From CAYWHE01 sp964458125 (GTDB lineage Bacteria > Bacteroidota > Bacteroidia > AKYH767-A > OLB10): a DNA stretch of 20,363 nt. The DNA lies in assembly GCA_964458125.1 (NCBI GenBank), contig CAYWHE010000053.1, positions 1-20,363 on the forward strand, given 5' to 3'. Position numbers and translations under genes: made by a program. Below are positions 14,727 to 20,363 of the stretch, piece after piece. The first letter of the stretch is position 1. Each line of letters begins with the position of its first letter. The notes under the pieces are model-generated. The model was not told the DNA's origin, did no database searches, and saw only the letters and a list, made by a program, of their open reading frames with translations.

Positions 14727-16613
14727 TTATCTTGGTTCTTCGGAATGGTGCAAAATTACCAGCCTGCCGGTTTGCCGGTACCCGTTCATTTCCATCACCA
14801 CCAGGTAAACGCCATTGGAAAGAAATTCCAGACGGAGATGATTTTCAGCATTTTCAGGGAAGGAGGTTGCGCGGTAAACGGTTTTGCCGGCCGGGTCGGA
14901 AATGGTCAGTCCGGTAAGCTTTTTATTGCTTTTGTTAAGGATGGTCACTGTGCCTGATGACGGCACCGGATAAATCCCGAATTCCTTTGTTTGTTCCGTT
15001 TCATCCATGCCCGTAAAAAAATCAATATTCACATTATCGATATAGAGGTTGTTGCCCCTGCCGCTTGCCGCATGAAATTTGATCAACAGTGGTTGAACCT
15101 GTAAAAACGCGGACAGGCTGATGCTGTCCCGCTGCCATTGTGTTCCGGTTGCGGTAAAGGATACACCGGCCGGAGGGGCGGTGGCCAGGTTGTTTCCTCC
15201 CTTCTGCCAGAGGGTCGTCCAGGTGCTTCCGCAATCGGAGGAGGCCTCCACCTTCAGCGTATCGTAGCGGCTGGCGACCGAATCCGTGAAGAAGGCATAT
15301 GCATAATCAAACCGGATGGAGGGTGCAACAGGCCCCGAAACATTGCTGAAATCGAGCGCCGGAAGATACAACTCATCGATGCGGTTCCGGGTACCGTCAA
15401 AACAATTCATGAAAGCCGAGTTCAGACTGCTTCCATAGGCTCCGGTCGCGGCGCCTTCCCAGGTAACATCCTGCTGTGCATTGGCCACGGTCCAGTGGGC
15501 AGGCGGAAAAACCGGGCCCTCAAATCCCTCGTATAGGGGAATAGTTAATACGGTATCCAGTACCGTGTACGCATAAAAATTGGAATCGTTTTCAGGATCT
15601 TCATCTGTCCCGGAATTGGGAATGGTGGCTGCCGTAGCCAGCATATATTGACCGGGCGCCAAAATGACCGTATCCAGGCTAATAATTTTTGTATCGCCGG
15701 AAAGAACGCTTCCCGTCCAGGCTTTGGTATTTGTACTTCCCTGGTTGATCCTGGATCCCACCGTGCAGGATGTCAGCACATCGGTTCCGAAATTTTTCAC
15801 CTTCACCTTTTGTACATAAGCGCCCGGGCACATGACCGGTGGAAATTCTGCGCTCACCACGCCAATATCAAGCGCCAGATGCGTACGGCTGTAACCGGCC
15901 TGCAATACTTCCATCGTTCCGCTATCCTGGATCCATCCGGCAACGGAAAGTTGTGACGGATTGGAAATGCCCGACAAGGGCCAGGATTCCATGATCACCA
16001 CGGAGTCATTGGCATTCCAAATTTGCTGCAGGCTGGTTCCGGATTCAGCCGGAAGCATTTTTCGCATGACGTGTTCAAATTTTTTCTGTGGGGTGGTGCC
16101 CGGAGGCATCGAAAAATAAATATTTCTTTCCGATACGGCTATAAATGCATCCGGGTTTCCGTTAAAGGCCTGCGTGGCCCTCACCACCATCGTGACAAAA
16201 ATGGTATCGTTATTAACGGATACCTGGTGTTGCAGGCTGATCTCGAACGGGGAAAACAGGTTGGACAAGGAATCAACCAGGGACTGGGGCAGGTTATCGG
16301 GCTGACCTGTAAAGAATATCCCATTCAGCACCGCCACCGGTGCATGGACGACTCCATAGAGCCCGGCCCTGGCCTGCATTTCCACTGGGTTGGCCGCATA
16401 CATGGGGTCGATACCCGGTAGCAGGGGATGGTATTCCAGGTAAACCATCCTGTTCTCATTGAACTCCTGGAGATCATGCAACCCGGGTGCCGACAAACTG
16501 GATGCTCCGGAGGAGGCATGAGCAAAATTTTCCAGCAACAGTATTCGTGGCGATTGAGCCGGGAGCAATCCGGAAATAAAAATCATTACGGCAGGCAACA
16601 CGTATTTTTTCAT
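14727..16613 (-). CDS. T9SS cargo with cysteine-less Omp28-like domain
   Basis: This 628-aa protein has a signal peptide (1-20) directly followed by a thioredoxin-like region (about 22-100). That region aligns by eye with the Omp28 domains of its neighbours (ILLLENFAHASSGASS against VVFEEGTGTWCGWCPRG). Both active-site cysteines are absent: Ser34 and Ala37 occupy the CxxC positions, while the cis-proline-like HAPVAVLNG (about 90-98) is kept. Then come a CARDB-like beta-sandwich (about 246-350), a jelly-roll domain of the cleaved-adhesin/choice-of-anchor kind (LYEGFEGPVFPPAHW, about 360-530), and a type A T9SS C-terminal domain (about 545-628, FGIYPVPSSG to GRLVIL) for secretion and surface attachment. 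It probably binds rather than catalyses. A weak TATCTTTT -7 box is at 16702-16695. The stop lies 71 bases before tlpA. Confidence 0.75.
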   Translation of the reverse strand: MKKYVLPAVMIFISGLLPAQSPRILLLENFAHASSGASSLSAPGLHDLQEFNENRMVYLEYHPLLPGIDPMYAANPVEMQARAGLYGVVHAPVAVLNGIFFTGQPDNLPQSLVDSLSNLFSPFEISLQHQVSVNNDTIFVTMVVRATQAFNGNPDAFIAVSERNIYFSMPPGTTPQKKFEHVMRKMLPAESGTSLQQIWNANDSVVIMESWPLSGISNPSQLSVAGWIQDSGTMEVLQAGYSRTHLALDIGVVSAEFPPVMCPGAYVQKVKVKNFGTDVLTSCTVGSRINQGSTNTKAWTGSVLSGDTKIISLDTVILAPGQYMLATAATIPNSGTDEDPENDSNFYAYTVLDTVLTIPLYEGFEGPVFPPAHWTVANAQQDVTWEGAATGAYGSSLNSAFMNCFDGTRNRIDELYLPALDFSNVSGPVAPSIRFDYAYAFFTDSVASRYDTLKVEASSDCGSTWTTLWQKGGNNLATAPPAGVSFTATGTQWQRDSISLSAFLQVQPLLIKFHAASGRGNNLYIDNVNIDFFTGMDETEQTKEFGIYPVPSSGTVTILNKSNKKLTGLTISDPAGKTVYRATSFPENAENHLRLEFLSNGVYLVVMEMNGYRQTGRLVILHHSEEPR

Positions 16614-16694
16614 GCAGATTCTGTTTTCAAATGAAAAGTAAAAATAAAAAAAATACCCGGTTCCGGATCTGAAAATGATTCCGCAGCGGATAAG

Positions 16695-16702
16695 AAAAGA
16701 TA
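16695..16702 (-). promoter_or_regulatory. Weak -7 box upstream of cysteine-less T9SS gene
   Basis: TATCTTTT on the minus strand is one mismatch from TAnnTTTG, with TTTT about 20 bases upstream instead of TTTG. It would give a 5' leader of roughly 75 bases. Other AT-rich words nearer the ATG make the choice ambiguous. Confidence 0.28.
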
Positions 16703-16762
16703 ATAGACTGGTTCGGCCTGATAAAATGCAACGGAACCAAAAAGGATATTTCCGGGAAACTT

Positions 16763-16806
16763 AAAAAAAGAAAGGGGCTGTTCCCATTACAGGACCAACC
16801 CCTTTC
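16763..16806 (-). terminator. Rho-independent terminator of the 648-aa T9SS gene
   Basis: On the minus strand, GAAAGGGG (16806-16799) pairs perfectly with CCCCTTTC (16777-16770). An inner CTGT/ACAG can extend the hairpin. The stem is followed at once by seven Ts (16769-16763). It begins 17 bases past the stop at 16823, a textbook intrinsic terminator that separates this gene from the next one downstream. Confidence 0.82.
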
Positions 16807-16818
16807 CGGAATCCGGAA
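16804..16818. repeat. Short TTCCGG-AAT-CCGGAA hairpin
   Basis: A perfect 6-bp stem with a 3-base loop lies between the 648-aa gene stop and the terminator, overlapping the terminator stem. It may be an alternative fold or part of transcript 3'-end processing. Confidence 0.35.
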
Positions 16819-16822
16819 AAAA

Positions 16823-18769
16823 TTAATTGTTCACCGAAAGTTTTTCCGTTACTTTTTTGTTGCCAACGGTGAGCGTTACAAAGTACAGACCATTATCCCA
16901 TCCGCCATTATTCAGTTCTACCTGGTAGGAACCGGGAGCAGTCAGACCGAGATCACTGGTCATGATGGTTTCACCCAGCAGGTTGGTTACCGTGAAACTC
17001 ACGGGATTCTGCTGCTTCAGGGTGAAGGCCATGAAAGCCTGTGAACTGGCAGGATTCGGGAACAGGTTAAACTGACCGGTCAGGTCATCATTTTCATTCA
17101 AACCCAGGGTGAAGGAACCGCTGTTGCCATTCAGGATCACCTTATTGGTTGCATCGATGAGCAGGGCAATGATATGCGTATTGTAAATGTTCATACCGGC
17201 CGGGATGGGATAGGTAAAATTATAAGAATGGGTTGACCCTGCGCTGATGGTAGCCGGAAGGCTTCCGGTCTGTCCGTCAAATCCGCCCAGGATGGTGCGG
17301 GCCACATGATCGTATTCCATGTTGGCGGCAGGAACCGAGCTGGGCTCAGCCTGCCAGTTGTGACCGGCGCCCTGCAAAGGAAGGTTCTGCGACTGGAAAC
17401 TGTAGTAATTGGTTTGCGCCCAGGTTGAGGTTGTTCCGGTACGGTTATCCTCGGTGATCACACAGGCCAGGCGGTAATCTCCGCTCAGGTCGGCAGCAAA
17501 GTCGGCGTTCACTGCAATATCGAAGGAATTGTTAGCGAAATTATAGGTCGTAACCGGCGTGAGGCTGGCAAATCCAAAGTCATTGGTATGCGCGTTAAAT
17601 TCGGTAAACATATCCGAAGGATCCACTACGATATTGCGGTTTACGACAACGGAAGGGTAACCGGAAATAAGACCGCCGATACCGGCATCATACGCTGCAA
17701 ATACCATCGGGTCGCCATTGTGTACCGCAATAAGGATTGATTCGTTGCCATGCACATTGGCCATGGAATCCATGAAAACCGTACCGCGGGGGCACCATCC
17801 GCACCAGGTCCCGGTTCCTTCTTCGAAAACCACCTTATGTGTTGGCAAAAAAGAAACCCCCTGAATCGTGGTCAGGCTGGTATCGTTTGCCGTATTGGCA
17901 TCACCGGTCAGTTCCACCCACGCTGTAAGCTGGTGCTGGCCAAGGGAAGGAGTAGTATAGGAAGTGCTGTGCGTAAGCGTTGCAGTCCCAAAAGTAGGAA
18001 TATTGAGTCCGGATTTGGTATCGGTATAGGTATTCACCCCGTCACTGTATTTAAACAACAGGCTGGTGATCGGATTAGAGCCGTTATTGGTGATTTCACC
18101 TTTAATGGTATTGATTGTTCCAACCGTATTGTATGATGCTGATGTGCCTGCAGCCGGAGTCACACCGGTTAAAGCGACATCATTGGCGGGAAGCGATACC
18201 ACCTGGACATCGTCAATACAAAGAAGGTACTTATCATTGGAATTGTTGCGGAATGCAATATAAACGGTCTGACCGGAATAGGCTGATAAATCAAGACTGC
18301 GGAGGCTCCAGGTGCTGGCTTCGGCAGGAACCGTCAACAGGTTTGTGGTAAAATCGGCGATCGCATTACCCGTAGTGGAAATTTTCACCTGGTAGCCATC
18401 GGGAAAACTCGGATCCTGCGCCTTGGCCATCCATTTGATGGCATTGCTGGTGGTGAGCGTGATGGCCGGTGTTACCAGCCAGTCGTCGGATGCGCCTACC
18501 GGATTGTACCAGGAGGTGCTGACGACAAATCGGTTCCCGGCCGACTGGGCAATGGTGCTGTTGGCGCTGGTTACCCAGGCGTGTGAGCCAAAATTAAATC
18601 CGGAAAGGTTGGATACCACCGTTTTGTTATCCACATTGTATTCCGTCCATCCTGCCGGTAAAGACACACCGGAAGTCCCGCTGAAATCTTCAGTAAAAAT
18701 TACGGCCTGTGCATAGGAACCCGTCATGCCGGAAACAGCCATCAGGGCTGAAAGTAAAATTCTTCTCAT
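16823..18769 (-). CDS. T9SS cargo: cleaved-adhesin plus Omp28 thioredoxin-like domain (CGWC)
   Basis: This 648-aa secreted protein has a signal peptide (1-20, ending GSYA). A cleaved-adhesin/choice-of-anchor jelly roll (about 22-193) opens with FTEDFSG and has DDWLVTPAI in the middle. A CARDB-like sandwich (about 196-305) follows. The Omp28 thioredoxin-like domain has redox pair Cys323 and Cys326 (TGTWCGWCPRG) and cis-Pro in SGYPSVVVNR (about 370). A type A T9SS sorting domain (about 558-648, FNLFPNPAS to TEKLSVNN) closes the protein. It should cross the outer membrane through type IX secretion and be released or anchored on the surface. It has its own promoter (18825-18854) and terminator. 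Residues 195-400 are very similar to the divergent gene at 19008; the N-terminal domains differ. Confidence 0.86.
   Translation of the reverse strand: MRRILLSALMAVSGMTGSYAQAVIFTEDFSGTSGVSLPAGWTEYNVDNKTVVSNLSGFNFGSHAWVTSANSTIAQSAGNRFVVSTSWYNPVGASDDWLVTPAITLTTSNAIKWMAKAQDPSFPDGYQVKISTTGNAIADFTTNLLTVPAEASTWSLRSLDLSAYSGQTVYIAFRNNSNDKYLLCIDDVQVVSLPANDVALTGVTPAAGTSASYNTVGTINTIKGEITNNGSNPITSLLFKYSDGVNTYTDTKSGLNIPTFGTATLTHSTSYTTPSLGQHQLTAWVELTGDANTANDTSLTTIQGVSFLPTHKVVFEEGTGTWCGWCPRGTVFMDSMANVHGNESILIAVHNGDPMVFAAYDAGIGGLISGYPSVVVNRNIVVDPSDMFTEFNAHTNDFGFASLTPVTTYNFANNSFDIAVNADFAADLSGDYRLACVITEDNRTGTTSTWAQTNYYSFQSQNLPLQGAGHNWQAEPSSVPAANMEYDHVARTILGGFDGQTGSLPATISAGSTHSYNFTYPIPAGMNIYNTHIIALLIDATNKVILNGNSGSFTLGLNENDDLTGQFNLFPNPASSQAFMAFTLKQQNPVSFTVTNLLGETIMTSDLGLTAPGSYQVELNNGGWDNGLYFVTLTVGNKKVTEKLSVNN
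17570..18187 (-). repeat. Copy 1 of a diverged inverted duplication (CARDB-Omp28 segment)
   Basis: This stretch encodes residues 195-400 of the 648-aa protein and is homologous to 19704-20325 on the plus strand. Protein runs such as SDMF, NGDPMV, VNRNIV and IAVHNGDP are identical. DNA similarity is visible around the CGWC codons (GGTGCGGATGGTG in both), so the two genes form a diverged inverted duplication around the shared promoter region. Confidence 0.7.
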
Positions 18770-18820
18770 TTTATTATTATTTTGGTTATAGTTTTTAGAA
18801 AATTAAATTTATTATTTGAA

Positions 18821-18834
18821 TTTACAAATGTAAA
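18821..18834. promoter_or_regulatory. Palindrome TTTACA-AA-TGTAAA over a -7 box
   Basis: This 14-base sequence has perfect 6-base arms around AA. It overlaps the minus-strand -7 box TACATTTG (18832-18825) of the 648-aa gene, a good position for a repressor operator. AT-rich palindromes arise easily by chance, so function is inferred. Confidence 0.35.
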
Positions 18835-18854
18835 AAGAATCCTCAGGTGACAAA
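18825..18854 (-). promoter_or_regulatory. Promoter of the 648-aa T9SS gene
   Basis: On the minus strand TTTG (18854-18851) precedes an exact TACATTTG (18832-18825) by 18 bases. This is a full match to the Bacteroidota promoter consensus and gives a leader of about 50 bases before the ATG at 18769. Confidence 0.65.
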
Positions 18855-18933
18855 AAAGAATATGAAATTTTAACAAAAATGATAAAAATCCATGAATTTA
18901 TAGGTAGTGAGTAGGATGGAACCCCCAATAAAT

Positions 18934-18964
18934 TTTGAGGGAGTAATAATTTAATCTACTTTTA
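18934..18964 (+). promoter_or_regulatory. Promoter of the divergent Omp28/T9SS gene
   Basis: TTTG (18934-18937) is followed after 19 bases by TACTTTTA (18957-18964), one mismatch from TAnnTTTG. It lies 43 bases before the ATG at 19008. Together with the minus-strand promoter 80 bases away, it makes a bidirectional control region for the two paralogs. Confidence 0.55.
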
Positions 18965-19007
18965 CCACACCGAACGCAATAACTAACCAGTAATAAAACC
19001 ATATCTC

Positions 19008-20363
19008 ATGAAAAAAAACATTACCTTACTATGTCTGCTGATGGCCCTGTTTTCAGTTGTCCGGGCGCAATATTATTACATTCCGCATTTGAACGCCGGG
19101 TCCAATCCGGGCGGCCTGAACAATGACATTGAACAACCCTCCGCCACCGGCTGGACGACCATCCAGGCCACCTCGGCTACACCAGCCTGGTCGACCAATG
19201 CCACTGTTCCATTTCTTTTTACCTTTAATGGCAACTCCTACAATTCACTAAAAGCCTCCACATCCGGTGTGGTTACCTTTACGACAACGGCCCTGACCGT
19301 ACCCGCTTCCACCAGTGCAGCGTTGCCGGATGCAAGCATCCCCGACAACTCCATTTGCGTCTGGGGTCTTGCAGGTACAGGCTCCAATGATAAGATCTGG
19401 ACCAAGACATTCGGAACAGCTCCCAACAGGCAATTTTGGATTCAATATAATTCCTATTCCTGTCCCGGTTCAACAGGCTGGACCTATTGGGCTGTCGTCC
19501 TGGAAGAAACCAGCAATAAGATTTATGTGGTTGATCAGCGCAGCTATAATGCCCCTCTGGCCCTGTCCATTGGCATTCAAATAGATGCTTCAACAGCCGT
19601 ATCCGTAACCGGTTCCCCTTCACTTGGATCCAATGCCACTGCCACAGCGGATGATACGCCAATTGACAATTCCTATTTTGAATTTATCCCCGGAGCCATT
19701 CCTGCCAATGATGCAGACCTGAGTAATCTCTCGCCAATTGCCGGCAGTACGGCTTCTTACGGCATATCCGGATCCAACGTCACCATCCAGGCCAAGCTCA
19801 CCAATTACGGTTCTGCAACCATTACCGGAGTGGCATTTAAATACAGCGATGGCACCAATACCTTTACGGACAATGTTTCCGGTTTGAACCTGGCCTCTCT
19901 CGCCTCAACGGTGCTGACGCATGCCACACCATTTAATATTCCGGCCATCGGTACATATAATATAACCGCCTGGTTTGAACTCACCGGCGACCTGAATCAA
20001 ACCAATGATTCAGGAACCACCGTGATACAGGGCATTTCATTTGTCCCAACCCATGTGGTTGTCTTTGAAGAAGCTACCGGTACGTGGTGCGGATGGTGTC
20101 CGCGAGGTGCTGTCTTTATGGATTCCATGAAGGTGGTTCACCCGAACGAGGCCATCCTGATTGCCGTCCATAACGGTGATCCCATGGTTAATGCTCCTTA
20201 TGACAATGGCGTTGGCGCAATAGTTTCCGGGTATCCCTCCGTACTGGTCAATCGTAATATTGTTGCTGATCCAAGTGATATGTTCAATCAGTTTGATGAC
20301 CATATCGGTGATTTCGGCGTGGCTGATTTAACGGTAACCTGTAACTATAATGCCGTAAGTCAT
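19008..20363 (+). CDS. Partial secreted Omp28-type protein (CGWC), cut by window end
   Basis: The frame from the ATG at 19008 stays open for 452 codons to the last base, so the C-terminus is missing. A signal peptide (1-20, ending VVRA-Q) is followed by a distinct N-terminal domain (about 21-228) with WSTNATVPFLFTFNGNSYNSL and a Cys-containing NSYSCPGSTGW segment. Next come a CARDB-like sandwich (about 233-340) and an Omp28 thioredoxin-like domain with TGTWCGWCPRGAVF at Cys361 and Cys364 and SGYPSVLVNRNIV. From residue 233 it is a close paralog of the 648-aa protein encoded head-to-head. By that likeness it should end in a T9SS sorting domain, but this cannot be seen. It is probably surface-exposed. 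It has its own promoter at 18934-18964. Confidence 0.85.
   Translation, partial: MKKNITLLCLLMALFSVVRAQYYYIPHLNAGSNPGGLNNDIEQPSATGWTTIQATSATPAWSTNATVPFLFTFNGNSYNSLKASTSGVVTFTTTALTVPASTSAALPDASIPDNSICVWGLAGTGSNDKIWTKTFGTAPNRQFWIQYNSYSCPGSTGWTYWAVVLEETSNKIYVVDQRSYNAPLALSIGIQIDASTAVSVTGSPSLGSNATATADDTPIDNSYFEFIPGAIPANDADLSNLSPIAGSTASYGISGSNVTIQAKLTNYGSATITGVAFKYSDGTNTFTDNVSGLNLASLASTVLTHATPFNIPAIGTYNITAWFELTGDLNQTNDSGTTVIQGISFVPTHVVVFEEATGTWCGWCPRGAVFMDSMKVVHPNEAILIAVHNGDPMVNAPYDNGVGAIVSGYPSVLVNRNIVADPSDMFNQFDDHIGDFGVADLTVTCNYNAVSH
19704..20325 (+). repeat. Copy 2 of the inverted duplication (CARDB-Omp28 segment)
   Basis: This is the plus-strand counterpart of 17570-18187. It begins at the ANDADLSNL segment and runs through the CGWC domain. 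The sequence upstream of it in the gene has no evident counterpart in the other paralog, so the duplication is limited to the C-terminal modules or the N-terminal domain was replaced. Confidence 0.65.

Noticed and set aside
15138..15536. Plus-strand ORF of 132 aa opposite the cysteine-less T9SS gene
   Set aside because: It is antisense to a full-length multi-domain coding frame and resembles no family I know.
19238..19662. Three minus-strand ORFs opposite the start of the last gene
   Set aside because: The plus frame from 19008 is open for 452 codons with a signal peptide and recognised domains; the antisense frames are shadows with odd composition.
1..20363. Classical defence system, CRISPR array, prophage, transposase or tRNA/rRNA gene
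   Set aside because: No spaced direct-repeat array, no integrase or transposase motifs, no cloverleaf or rRNA sequence was recognised on either strand.

Overview
The window looks like chromosomal DNA from an environmental member of the Bacteroidota. The evidence is the set of exported protein families (DUF4476, GIN/DUF2807, DUF6029, Omp28-like, PorT-like barrel, type IX secretion C-terminal domains). Promoters also fit the phylum's TTTG-N18..20-TAnnTTTG pattern, and most starts lack a clear Shine-Dalgarno sequence. MqnC implies menaquinone synthesis by the futalosine route. I cannot place the organism below phylum. I found no rRNA, tRNA, CRISPR array, transposase or phage gene, and no gene-free stretch exceeds 300 bases (the longest are about 220-250 bases).

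Left part (about 1-9.7 kb): core metabolism and DNA or RNA maintenance. A perfect REP-like palindrome (27-46) lies just downstream of mqnC (-). It is followed by pepA-pdxA (+, probably one operon), a triple-repeat DUF4476 secreted protein (-), a divergent GIN/DUF2807 beta-repeat protein (+), a gamma-carbonic anhydrase-like hexapeptide protein (-), a DEDDy PolB-like 3'-5' exonuclease (+), ruvB and queG (+).

Right part (about 9.7-20.4 kb): an envelope and secretion region rich in thioredoxin folds. On the minus strand, a 63-aa conserved-looking small protein has its own good promoter. Upstream of it is a tightly packed set that reads TlpA-like thioredoxin, DUF6029 outer-membrane protein, Omp28-like lipoprotein, PorT-like beta-barrel, ubiX. 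The last two overlap by 4 bases, and a promoter lies directly before tlpA. Farther upstream are two T9SS cargo proteins carrying Omp28-type thioredoxin-like domains; one has CGWC and the other has lost both cysteines. A third T9SS-type Omp28 protein starts head-to-head at 19008 (+) and runs off the window end. It is a close paralog of the 648-aa protein but has a different N-terminal domain.

The most interesting hypothesis is that this right part encodes an envelope or cell-surface thiol/disulfide module: an exported TlpA, a lipidated Omp28 protein, and surface-delivered Omp28 domains, one of them redox-dead. That is inference from domains and adjacency, not demonstrated. The rest is ordinary Bacteroidota chromosome.
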